Under the pieces are notes generated by a model, which saw nothing but the letters and a program-made list of their open reading frames with translations, ran no database searches and had not been told where the DNA came from. This document shows positions 1-10,036 of a DNA stretch of 64,000 nt, one piece after another; the stretch's first letter is position 1, and each line of letters opens with the position of its first letter. Made by a program: the position numbers and the translations under genes. The DNA comes from Xestospongia muta (Eukaryota; Porifera; Demospongiae; Haplosclerida; Petrosiidae). Location of the stretch: NCBI GenBank assembly GCA_963693285.1, contig OY848926.1, forward strand, positions 67,001 to 131,000, read 5' to 3'.

Positions 1-1183
1 ATATGTTGGTGACATTTTATTACGTTTTGTCCATTCACCATTTGAAGATAATATTGAAAAGAACAAAACAAGTAATCAATCACACAATAATGACAAAGTA
101 CGAATTACAATATTACAATGCGTGATGATATTATAACTACTAGAATAATTAAGTACAAGACACTAAATTGTGAGTAATTACTTGATACAGAATTAATTTA
201 TTACATCATTTTATTAACAGTGATTATCATCCTTTTACTGCTGAAAGACATCACTTTGTTCCTGTTGACTTGAAATGCTCTGAAAAATTTTGTTATGTTA
301 GGGTTTACATCACAAAAAATTTGAAACGATTTCATTCGTTAAAGTTTGTAAAAAAAACAAAATGAGTTCATTAATTTATACGTACATTTACTAGTAGAAC
401 AAAGGGCATTATATACACATTTTTAAAAGGATAATGCAACATTTTAGAGCAGTAATACTCATGTCATTTAACAAGTAACTATATAGCTATCATCACAAAA
501 ACTTTTAAGCGATTTCAGTAAAAAAAAACAAAACGAAATTCATTAGCCATTGCTTAGACATACTGCAATAAAAGAGAATTGTAATTATGATGTGACAAAA
601 CTGAAAAGTTGAGGTTTTTTGTAAATATGTTACTGTTTATTGATCAAGGTTTAGGGCTTTAGATTTCAACTGAGTTTGGAATTTAACTAAACCTTTTTTG
701 TGCAAAATACATTAGTTTTTATTGATTAGTACAGTATTTTAGGAAGAGAATGGCAATGGGAAATACACTATAAGCTTGCCCATTAGTTAGAAACATCAAC
801 AAATGTAAGCCTAACTGCTAGCACAACATCCACTCATCAAACTCCATCTCCCACACCCACTAAATATTTTAGGTGTGGCTTGTCCACACCTCATATTTTA
901 AATTTATAACCAGACTACAAACACCACACCTACTTATCAGGCTTCAGTAGACACACCTACTAACATTGGGTTCGGTTTATTTTGACCACACCTCATATTT
1001 TAATTAATGGACTAGCTTAACCCAAAATAGCCGTGAGATGTATGGGGGTGGAAATAAATAACATTTTAAATTAATTAGTTGCTTGTGACTTCTTCAGCCT
1101 TTTCCAGGATCATATACTGCACCTTTGTCCCTTGCTCTAGAGGATATAATTGTATATTACTTTAATTACAAATACACCCAATT
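1..1183. other. AT-rich gene-free stretch
   Basis: I see no gene here; stops are frequent in all six frames. The stretch holds part of a decayed dispersed repeat (about 300-760) and, at about 840-1000, a cluster of CCACACCT/CACACCCAC words in which one 17-bp phrase (ccacacctcatatttta) occurs twice, near 888 and 980. The latter words belong to the CCACACCC family that recurs through the window. Confidence 0.6.
300..760 (+). repeat. Dispersed repeat family, copy A (decayed)
   Basis: Contains landmark phrases shared with two other places in the window: GAACAAAGGGCATTATATA, a 'gagcagtaata..atgtca' phrase and 'tatagctatcatca.aaaa'. Reverse complements of these phrases occur in order in 6720-7170, and part of the series recurs in direct orientation at 4140-4400. 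This is the pattern of an old interspersed element. No coding capacity is left. The exact ends cannot be set by eye. Confidence 0.5.
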
Positions 1184-1220
1184 TACAACTGTCGAATGTA
1201 CCACTCTCAAATGATATACT
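1184..1220 (+). repeat. Left arm of 37-bp inverted repeat flanking the minisatellite
   Basis: The reverse complement of this segment matches 2975-3011 at 36 of 37 positions. The two arms bound a 1.83-kb segment that contains the whole 23-bp minisatellite array, so the array may sit inside an element with terminal inverted repeats. Beyond the 37 bp the similarity fades on both sides. Confidence 0.7.
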
Positions 1221-1524
1221 ACCAACAACTACAATTTATGACCTTGTATAAAGTACTAATGAACTTACACCATCAATGTAGAGATAGATGAATGTGTCTT
1301 GAGGCAGCAACCTCCAACCTAAATCTGTAGAAAAAAAGTTGAGAAAAAAAATATAGGAAATAGTATATAACAAAAATCATAAAATATAGCATGCATTATT
1401 GTTACCTATGAACTTATGACAAAACTAGATCCTGGACTCCAATGATGCTATAAAAAGAAACAAAAATAAGAAATAATAATGTGTTATAAACTCATAAGTT
1501 AATATAATATACATTACTTACTTG

Positions 1525-2777
1525 TACCCTCAGAAGGAGAGATGTTGTACCCTCAGAAGGAGAGATTTTGCAACCTCAGAAGGAGAGATGTTGCAACCTC
1601 AGAAGGAGAGATGTTGCACCCTCAGAAGGTGATGTTGCAACCTCAGAAGGAGATGTTGCAACCTCAGAAGAAGAGATGTTGTACCCTCAGAAGGAGAGAG
1701 ATGTTGAACTCTCAGAAGGAGAGATGAATAAGTGTCTTGAAGCCGCAACCTCTAACCTAAAGATCTGTAAAAAAAATGAGAAAGAAGAAAAAAATATGAA
1801 ATAGTATATAAAAAAATTATAAAATATAGCATACATTATTTTTACCTCTGAACTTACGACAACAACTGTTGTACCCTCAGAAGGAGAGATGTTGTACCCT
1901 CAGAAGGAGAGATGTTGCAGCCTCGGAAGAAGAGATGTTGGACCCTCAGAAGGAGAGATGTTGTACCCTCAGAAGGAGAGATGTTGTACCCTCAGAAGGA
2001 GAGATGTTGTACCCTCAGAAGGAGAGATGAATATAAGTGTCTTGAAGCAGTGACCTCTAACCTAAAGATCTGTAGAGAAAAATGAGAAAGAAGAAAAAAA
2101 TATGAAATAGTATATTAAAAAAATTGTAAAATATAGTATACATTATTGTTACCTCTGAACTTACGACAACAACTGTTGTACCCTCAGAAGGAGAGATGTT
2201 ACACCCTCAGAAGGAGAGATGTTGCAACCCCAGAAGGAGAGATGTTGCAACCTCAGAAGGAGAGATTCAGAAGGAGAGATGTTGCAACCTTAGAAGGAGA
2301 GATGTTGCACCCTCAGAAAAAAAGATGTTGTACTCTCAGAAGGAGAGATGAATAAGTGTCTTGAAGCAGTGACCTCTAACCTAAAGATCTGTAGAAAAAA
2401 ATGAGAAAGAAGAAAAAAATATGAAATAGTATATTAAAAAAATTATAAAATATAGCATACATTATTGTTACCTCTGAACTTACAACAACAACTGTTGTAC
2501 CCTCAGAAGGAGAGATGTTGCAACCTCAGAAGGAGAGATTCAGAAGGAGAGATGCTGCACCCTCAGAAGGAGAGATAAATAAGTGTCTTGAAGCAGTGAC
2601 CTCTAACCTAAAGATCTGTAGAAAAAAATGAGAAAGAAGAAAAAAAATATGAAATAGTATATAAAAAATTTATAAAATATAGCATACATTATTATGACAA
2701 CAACTGTTGTACCCTCAGAAGGAGAGATATTGTACCCTCAGAAGGAGAGATGTTGCACTCTCAGAAGGAAAGATGAA
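1525..2777. repeat. 23-bp minisatellite in higher-order blocks
   Basis: Tandem 23-bp units (cagaaggagagatgttgcaacct and variants) occur in five runs of about 3-8 units. The runs are separated by a conserved spacer of about 170 bp that begins with 'gaataagtgtcttgaag' and ends with 'acaacaactgttgtaccctc'. The higher-order period is roughly 210-330 bp because the number of 23-bp units varies. Some runs carry a shortened unit (agattcagaagg). Read on the minus strand, each spacer has an acceptor-like 'ttttctacag|ATCTTTAGG' and a donor-like 'CAGAG|gtaacaat' around an AT-rich middle, as if an exon-intron module had been multiplied. In the one frame open at the acceptor, the 23-bp unit gives a stop in every third copy, so long runs cannot be coding. 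Confidence 0.9.
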
Positions 2778-2974
2778 TAAGTGTCTTGAAGTAGCAACCT
2801 CTAACATAAAGATCTGTAGAAAAAATGAGAAAGAAGAAAAAATATGAAATAGTATAAAATATAGCATACATTATTGTTATCTCCGAACTTATGACAACAC
2901 TCCAATGATGCTATATAAAAAAATAGAGAATAATTATGTAATATAGGTTAACATTACATTACAATAATATTGAC

Positions 2975-3011
2975 AGTATATCATTTGAGAGTGGTACATT
3001 TGACAGTTGTA
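2975..3011 (-). repeat. Right arm of 37-bp inverted repeat flanking the minisatellite
   Basis: Inverted partner of 1184-1220 with a single mismatch. Just inside it, about 2870-2935, the sequence resembles the stretch left of the array at about 1400-1460 in direct orientation ('ctccaatgatgctata'), so the higher-order repeat extends almost to both arms. Confidence 0.7.
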
Positions 3012-4139
3012 TATTTAGCAGTATCACACAACATAAAATTTACCAAAGTATTTTTACAGTCTTATTAACAAATATGAAACTTACACTTTATGAACTCTTT
3101 AACCTGTATGTGTGTGTACGTGACTCAAAAGATAAAACAAACACAATGTTATGTTATACAGTGTTATTTCAATTTTCCTAACAGCATAAACTATATGTAC
3201 CTGTAGTAATCATTACACAAATATAACAAAATGTCCAGATTGTTTCACTAGTTAACACAGACACAAAGCAAAACTGCCCATAGAATAAGAAATCACATCA
3301 TCACTGACTATTATTGAGTGTGTTTCTACATTATGTTACCATGTTATATCTGATAGCAGCACTCATAACACCAAAGACTCTGGAAATGATCTGGTATCTA
3401 TTATATTGTATAAAGCTGCTTATAACTAATCAATATTTGGTAACCTTTCATTGTTATTCAAGAGATAGGACGAGCATATAATTCTATAAAGAAAGAGACA
3501 ACACAACAATAATGAGTTGACAAGAGTCTTACCTGTAAATCATTCGCTTTAATGAAAGCTCTTGTTACTATCAGTCTGCACATAAATACTTCTTGATTAA
3601 TACACAAATTAATACAGAATTTATATGTATACCTTATATTAAGGTAATAGGAGACACAGTTATGTAATAAAGTACTGCTATAAAACATGACCCTACTCTT
3701 ACTGACAAATAAAGAGTACACATCATGTTTGACTAACCTCTCATCTGTAGTCATACTGTAGTCTGAGATATATATTAACAAAGAATTGAACATTATTAAA
3801 TAGAATGGATTCTTACAAATATATTTAGACGTCAGGCTGTTCTACTGACAAAGACAATTTGGCTAAACAGTTTTACAAACTCATTACAAACCTGATACAG
3901 TGAGAAAAAACAAGATTAAATTAATATAAAACAGTCTCACATATTCTTCATTATCCAGAAATTAGGATATAAACCTAACTATAATTATGGTCTACTCCAT
4001 TAATACCTGTGAACTAAAAACAAATCAATCTTGTAAGGTAAAATGAGAGACCTTAATCCTTCTTTGATTTAATGTTATTTCTTTTGTTGTTCTCTTCTAA
4101 CAGTTGCTTCAATTCTTTAGTTCTATATTACAAGCAGAT
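3012..4139. other. AT-rich stretch without a recognisable gene
   Basis: Only short reading frames are present. The longest, on the minus strand at 3458-3793 (111 codons), has no recognisable motif and a hydrophobic, Cys/Tyr-rich composition typical of chance frames in AT-rich DNA. I see no convincing repeat or regulatory signal here. Confidence 0.5.
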
Positions 4140-4400
4140 TGTCATTTATAAAAATAATACAATATTTAAGAGCAGTAATATTAATGTCACTTAAGAAGTT
4201 AGCAATACATGTACTTCTCAATAGAGTAATTGTTTGTGGTCAGAAATATTATTAAAGTCTGTAAAAAAACTAAATAAATTGATTATTTTAGACGTACATG
4301 CGGTAGTAAAACTAGGGAATTTTTTTAAAATTAATGCAATATTTAACATGCACATACAAGAGAAAATGCTGACATTTATTTTTATAAACACAAGTGGCAC
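4140..4400 (+). repeat. Dispersed repeat family, copy B (decayed)
   Basis: Shares 'gagcagtaatattaatgtcactta' style sequence with copy A. Its phrase around 4225-4265 (attgtttgtggtcagaaat, then 'aaagtctgtaaaaaaac') is the reverse complement of about 6893-6935 in copy C. This places it in the same family as 300-760 and 6720-7170. No open reading frame of note. Confidence 0.5.
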
Positions 4401-4967
4401 TCAAAGAAAAGACAGGTGGATTATAGTATATACCTAATCACTACAAAATTGGTGGCTCCACCACTGCATTATGATATCATTCAATATTGGTTGAACTATT
4501 TGTCTGGCTTGGATTTCCAGACAGCATAGAAAAACTGATTCACGTAGTTAGGTGGATTGTGGAAGAAAATGGCTGCTACAACATAATGGCTCTTTCACAT
4601 GTCTATGGAGATTTTATAACACTTTAACGTTGATTACTTATGTAATGAAATGGGATTAGGTGGTAATGTTGTGATGGAACTTGTACACATAATTGTTGGA
4701 AAAAACTATACTGCTTCTTGTGAAGACAAAAGGACAAATTTAAAAAAAATGTCCTTTTAACATAATAGAGCAAACCATACACATGAGAAGTGTTGATCAT
4801 AATGATCAATTCCAACAATACTATTATCTCTGACTAAGAAATGAAAATCTATATCAGTGTGTTGTAAATATCTAGTAGATTTTGCTATAGCAAATGCATA
4901 TATTATATCACAATACATACCTTCAGAAAGAACTGCTATGTCTTTCCTCAAAGTTAGGATAAAGTTA

Positions 4968-6363
4968 TCAGCAATTAAAACAGTTGCAAGTCTCATTGCT
5001 ATCTTTTTTCAGTCCCTCAACTTCATTATCAAGTAATGCCACACTATCAGATGAAGGAACATGGAGTAAATATAACCTGTGTTACAATAAAAGAAGACAG
5101 TTTACATACACCTACTGGAGATGTTAGGAATGCAAAAAGTATTTATACCACACTTGGAAGCTAGAAAGAGATTGATTCCTACTTTATCATAAGACAAATA
5201 GTAAATTTGCTTTACAACCTTATAAACATCATTTGACCATTATCTTAGTTTATCATCATTAAAACAAGCTATAATATAGCAATATGATCAACATCTACTA
5301 TAATGCTTGTACGCTAAAGGTGCCACAACACGCTTACAAAACTCACTCATTTACCTTAAAACTGTTTGCAAAGATAGCAGGAACACTTCTAAACCTTCGT
5401 TGAGTAGTTTCACTGGCTGCTGTAGCGCGTTAGAAGACTAAACAACTAGTGAAATACAAAACACGTTACTTTCTCTTACGTCTCAAGTACAATATTACGC
5501 GCAATGTGCAATTCCGTTAATTAATAAAGGTTGATGTTTGAACTATAGTTGATTGAATTAAAGGAAGTATTAATGATTGAGATATTTGTATAGTAGAGGA
5601 GAGTGGTAAACAATTGTTTGGTTGCTGTGATGTGTGGTTGCAAACTGAGATAGATGGATGTAAGATAGAGCTATGGTATGGATTTTCTAAAAAATAAGAA
5701 AAAAAGTTGCTAACACAGTGATCTTGTCTTTATATAAGTTTTGTCGATATATATACATATAGCTAACTTACAAAACGTATATTAGACTATTAAAGAAACT
5801 GTTATAGAATTATTACAAACACAGATTCTTATATCATGTGCTGATGCAATAAGATTTATAAAACTAGTGAATACTCTATTAAATCATCTATACTGAATCA
5901 TATCTACAATGCATACACAATTCTTGTTATTACATGAGGTCAAAGCCAATCTGGCTACATGATATACAAGGTCAAACTACATTGCATTGTAAATATACAT
6001 AACAGACCACCTCTGCTCCTAAGGAGTGTCCAATATTGTACCAGACAATCAATTGTGTTAATATAATATGTGTGTGTGATGTTACATATATGTATCATAT
6101 TAGCTACTACTTACAGTATGGGAATACATTCTAGAATATACATTATGAGCTTCATTGAGTTTTGTCAAAGTAATCCAAGTAGCCACATCTATTTGTTCAC
6201 TCACCTTCTGAATTCCAATATTGACTATATTTTTAAGATTTCTGACGGGAAAGGTATTATAAAAAGTAGATAGATGCAGTGACAACTTTCTGATAGCTGT
6301 AATTATTTTAGATGTTTTGTGCATCGATCTTAATCCCCAAAAATGTTGACAGCTCCACAAAAT
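4968..6363 (-). CDS. Possible unidentified gene, three phase-compatible exons
   Basis: Three candidate exons on the minus strand join without breaking frame. 6115-6363 is 83 codons, preceded by ttttattgtag and followed by gtaagt. 5355-5437 is 83 bp, preceded by ctagttgtttag and followed by gtaaatga. 5076-4968 is preceded by ttgtaacacag and ends in TGA. The phases agree at both joins. The peptide is Leu/Ser-rich and ends ETCNCFNC. I do not recognise the family. There is no start codon at the 5' end of the first exon, so the gene would need further exons upstream of 6363, which I could not find. It lies in repeat-rich DNA and could equally be a gene remnant. Intron 1 would be about 680 bp, long for this genome. 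The call rests only on splice-site quality and phase agreement. Confidence 0.35.
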
Positions 6364-6719
6364 CTACAATAAAATCTAAGAAAGTGTGCACTTTAACTCC
6401 TCTACACCTATATATGCAGACTACACTCGATATTCTTAAGAAAAGTGAATGAACCTGTTGAGGATAATTTGAAGATTAGAATCACAGAACTGACATACAA
6501 TATCCTTTTATAATGGACACACTCTATGTTACTACAATATTGAACAATGCTGCTAATTTTACTAATAATAGTTTTACATTTTCAAACCTACTTAGTGTAA
6601 GATATTGGCTACACAAGACTATAGTATTGACTGTATAAATGAGAATGATATTCTTCTCAAAATGAGGTTGAGATAAGAAAGGAGGTGAGTACAGTTTGTA
6701 GCTAACACTAGATAATCTG

Positions 6720-7170
6720 TTTCATTATAGATAACCCTAAACCTTAATCAATAAACCATAAAACTTAACATATTTACAGACATTAGTACTACTGCTCTAA
6801 CATGTTGCAGTATCTTTTTAAAATTGTTAATTAATATATAATGCCCTTTGTTCTACTACTAAATGCACATGTAAATTAATGAATATTTTTTGGTTTTTTA
6901 CTGACTTTAACAAGATTTCTAAGCACAAACAATTATTCTACTTAGCAAGGACCAATATAGCTATCATCATAAAAAGTTTGAAGGAATTTTACTTTTTTGC
7001 CATTTTTGGCTCGAGACCATGGACTATAGTCCATGGTCTCGAGCCAAAAATTGAGAATTTGGTCCACGTCACAAAATCACTTGAATTTTTTTATGAAGTT
7101 AGCCATATAGGTCCTTGTTAAGTGACATTACTATTACTGCTATAAAATGTTACATTACAAGATTAATGAC
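6720..7170. mobile_element. Foldback (MITE-like) element, copy C of the dispersed repeat
   Basis: The right half (about 7060-7165) is the inverted partner of about 6940-6995. Both arms carry 'caaggacc.atat.gct' followed by 'cat.ataaaaa', so the segment 6940-7126 folds back on itself. At its centre lies a 50-bp perfect palindrome (7002-7051). Outside the foldback, 6720-6890 is the reverse complement of parts of copy A. A TA or TTA/TAA target duplication is possible at the ends (tactta|gcaagg ... ccttgt|taag), but I cannot fix it. There is no transposase; this would be a non-autonomous element or a collapsed inverted pair. Confidence 0.65.
7002..7051. repeat. 50-bp perfect palindrome
   Basis: Each half is 25 bp and the two halves meet with no spacer at CTA|TAG (7026/7027). 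The core contains ctcgagaccatgg, so the DNA has mirrored XhoI- and NcoI-type words. As RNA or single-stranded DNA it could form a 25-bp hairpin with a minimal loop. It lies exactly at the centre of the foldback element, as expected for a head-to-head junction of two copies. Confidence 0.9.
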
Positions 7171-8065
7171 ACTCATTTTAAGTCTTGTACTAAAGGCAGA
7201 AGCATTAATTCTTCTAACATATCTTATCAGAATAGACAGGTGCTAAACACTAATTAATATGTTTTTTAATAAATTGATTCTCTATTGTGAGTATTGTTGT
7301 TGCAATTGTAGCTATATTATAGAAAACCTCTTACCATTCCAGTTAGGTCCTATTATAATTGTAATTTTTAGCATTAATCTTTAATTGACTTTTATAACAG
7401 GAAGTCTATGCAATGGCTGATGTAATTTACATATTACGTAGTATTGCAGTATACATAATCTAATATAGTATGTATTACTTGCTTACAATTGTAAACCACA
7501 ACATTCTAATGGTAATATGATCCCTACATCTAGCCAGCCTCTATTCTGTACAGACAATTGTTATTTAATAATAAATGTACAAAGTAATGCTAAGTTATTT
7601 TGTAACTGTAGCAATAAAATACTCTAACAAATGTCACTGAATCATTGCACAATTTTATTAGCTTCTGTAGCGGAGATTTTTTTTTGGAAAACATTCTTCT
7701 CAAAAGGAGGTTGAAATAAGGAAAGAGGTGAGCCTTCATTTTATTTCAGTAGGTGTAACATCTTCAGGTACTTCTAATATTAACTTTAATAGTAGTCATA
7801 AAAATAATGATAGTGGTAATGATAAATGTAATGGTATTTATAGACGTAATTGTACTAGTAATGTTCAAAGAAATGGTAATGGTAAATGTACTGGTAGTGA
7901 TAAACATATAACGGCCACCTTTTCCAGGTTTGACTAAATGAGGACAGCATCTTATGGTGCTTTTCAAGACACAAGCAACTGTGCAATATCAATGACACAT
8001 CAATTCAATTCTTACAAGTTCACACAAACATTCAAAAATAATAGAGTTTATAATAAGTAAATTAA
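7171..8065. other. Gene-free stretch with a low-complexity Asn/Ser frame
   Basis: Mostly AT-rich DNA. The segment 7750-7935 is an imperfect triplet-like run (aataatgatagtggtaatg...), open on the plus strand (Asn/Ser/Gly/Thr-rich) and also on the minus strand (Ile/Thr-rich); I treat it as low complexity. A 42-bp segment at 7688-7729 nearly repeats 6648-6689. Both copies read SSQ(N/K)EVEIRKE in one frame and end at a GTGAG donor-like site; see findings. Confidence 0.45.
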
Positions 8066-9011
8066 TTAGTGCAAATCTTCCATCATTTTCTGTGTCTGTT
8101 TCAGATCTAAACAATTTTAAGCTTAAAAGAACAATTACAACAACCATACCTTTTAACATCATTTGAAATTGGCTTCCAGATAATGTACATATTACTACAT
8201 TGTTACTACCAGTAACTGGACAACATGTCTTTATTCTTAAATGGACACAGGGTTCATCAACATCCTAATCAAAACATTAATATTTAGATAACTTTAAACA
8301 ACTAACCTCTAATAAACTAGAACTAAGGAGATAGTCAACTCTCCAATCAATAGATTTCAGCTTTGAAACTAATACAAAAAGTAATATAACTTGTTTTATA
8401 AAGTATACCTCGTAAACTTTTAGCTTTAAATGATTCCTGTAATTTTGCTAAATTATCAGCATAAACACGACATAAAGAACCAGCATTTTCTATATAGGAC
8501 AATTACTTACATTGTCATGTTTTAATGTACCTTTAGGTAATCCTAACTGTTGTAGTTCATTATCTAGTGAATCACCATCAACAGAATATTTTGCAGCACT
8601 TGATAAAATAAATGATAGCGCAGCAATAGCAGCTTTGATGTCAGACTCCTCTAAAATATGCCAGTAACAAGGTCACAACAAACTGTTAATATCTACCATA
8701 TTTGGCCGATGTCCATTTCTCAACTTGTTCAAACTAGGGCACATTTTAAGAATACATACTACAAAGATTGTTCTTACATTTATGTCACCATCTAAAAGAT
8801 CTTTGACTACTTCAGAACACAACTGTTTCATTCTAACTGAAGTCTATCACGTGATTAGCATTAATACTACATAATATATATACATCAACACTTACCAATT
8901 TAGACAACGTACTGATCTCAGCCAGTAACCAATCTGGACAATCTAAATCACCACAAAACCTAAATTTCTAAGAGAGACGTTACAAATACATAACGCCAGC
9001 ACCCTTACCAT
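8066..9011 (-). CDS. COMMD4: COMM domain-containing protein 4
   Basis: COMMD4 belongs to the COMMD family, whose ten members assemble into the Commander complex that acts with CCDC22/CCDC93 in endosomal recycling. The reconstructed protein starts [14 protein letters not shown], where exon 1 contributes only the ATG before a gtaagg donor. It continues with [11 protein letters not shown], an alpha-helical HN region with [19 protein letters not shown] (close to the human protein), and then the C-terminal COMM domain with [16 protein letters not shown] and a final [12 protein letters not shown]. About six short introns interrupt it. The last exon is set by an acceptor ending tttag just before ATCTGAAACAG, which gives a C-terminus aligning with the human one; the nearer acceptor gives a premature stop. 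Length is about 200 residues, as expected. It shares a 59-bp divergent promoter with the antizyme gene. Confidence 0.9.
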
Positions 9012-9070
9012 CTTGAATTTAGCAGTCAGCCACACCTTACTAAAACTTATGCTGGTCACATGACAGGCAC

Positions 9071-9988
9071 ATGATTTACTTACTACATCACTGGAGTTCA
9101 AAGGAATTATACAGTGGGTCTTTTTATTTCCTTAAAGAAGGCGCTGAATCTGGCAGGGCCTACTCCATCATTTACTGGAACTATCCAGTCGTTGAAAACT
9201 GGGTTGATCGTATATATAAATAATAAGTTGTATACTTTTGGCTTGTCATTGTCTCATTGTTCAAAATTCCTACTAAAAGAGAAAAGTCGTTTGACCAACA
9301 GTACAGTAAGGGGACAGGGTCTTCAAGACATTCCACTATCTGTAAGCTATACTAATATTTTATATCTCACTGATATTATATATTAGGGACCACTCCCCCT
9401 ATTGTACCAGTTGTGTCGTCATCGTGGACAGAAATATGTTTTGAAGACTTTTCATTAGATTCTGGAGAAGACAGTGATGATGATGATAATATAGCATACA
9501 GAACTCTTCTGGTAAAGTATTAATAACCATCATTTGAATAATATTACCTTTTTAGGACTCTTATCAAGGGTCTCTTCACAGTCAGCCATCTTTTTCTCTC
9601 TTCACATGTTCTTATCCACAACCAGGTGGACTGACTGTGTCCTGGAAAGTTCTGTTTTTGGAAAACCAACTATTTGTTCATGTTTCTCTCTCACAACTAG
9701 CTTCTTTTAGTAAAGAATGGTAAAAGACATTTCTATTGACTATTATAACTTTTTCTGTTTAGTTTCGTCTCAATCCTTGACTATGCTGAGACAATTCTAC
9801 ATTGTACAATAGTTTATATTATTGTATCTCAACATATACCAGATGACCAACGTAAACAGATTTTTAAAACATTCAGATTTATGGGCTTCCAAATGTGTCC
9901 TCCAGGAAATCCTTGGCCTTGTGAAGGATACACATTCTTAATGTATTATATAGATTCCTCTAGTAGTGACAGTGATGATGATAATTAA
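9071..9988 (+). CDS. OAZ: Ornithine decarboxylase antizyme
   Basis: Antizyme binds ornithine decarboxylase monomers, sends them to the proteasome and blocks polyamine uptake. The conserved C-terminal domain is clear in exons 9556-9719 and 9763-9988: VSWKVLFLENQLFVHVSLSQ, then FVSILDYAETILHC, then RKQIFKTFRFMGFQMCPPG, matching the family's F.FLGF...PG.P motif. The tail is Ser/Asp-rich. Exon 9387-9511 carries an acidic stretch (DSGEDSDDDDN). The N-terminal part is uncertain. An ATG at 9071 opens a 50-codon frame (containing IIYWNYPVVENWV) that ends at 9222, and a second possible exon ends at a gtaagc donor after 9341. Depending on splicing, the main frame could be continuous or could need the +1 shift known in this family. 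The start is therefore provisional; the identity of the domain is not. Confidence 0.85.
9439..9444 (+). other. Candidate +1 programmed frameshift site (TTT-TGA)
   Basis: In the frame of ATG-TTT-TGA (9436-9444) reading stops here. Slipping forward one base after TTT continues with GAA GAC TTT TCA, which is exactly the antizyme frame used by the rest of the gene. UUU-UGA is one of the shift sites I know from antizymes of other lineages; UCC-UGA is the commonest. The zero frame is open from the exon start at 9387 to this stop. I could not connect that zero frame to an upstream ATG with a strong donor, so the site is a candidate only. Confidence 0.45.
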
Positions 9989-10036
9989 GTTTGTTTATTA
10001 TTATATTTACTTCATCATTTATTGTTGTAACAATTA

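Noticed and set aside
1542..2355. Open frames of 60-78 codons inside the minisatellite (LRRRDVATSEGE-like peptides)
   Set aside because: They are produced by the 23-bp repeat being read in rotating frames, with no conservation of frame between units.
1525..2777. CRISPR-like array
   Set aside because: Units are contiguous 23-bp repeats without unique spacers, the larger spacer is itself conserved, and the genome is eukaryotic.
3458..3793. 111-codon minus-strand frame
   Set aside because: No motif, no splice context and composition of random AT-rich DNA.
7764..7967. Ile/Thr-rich and Asn/Ser-rich overlapping frames as genes
   Set aside because: Both strands are open only because of a low-complexity triplet-like run; no splice or start context supports either.
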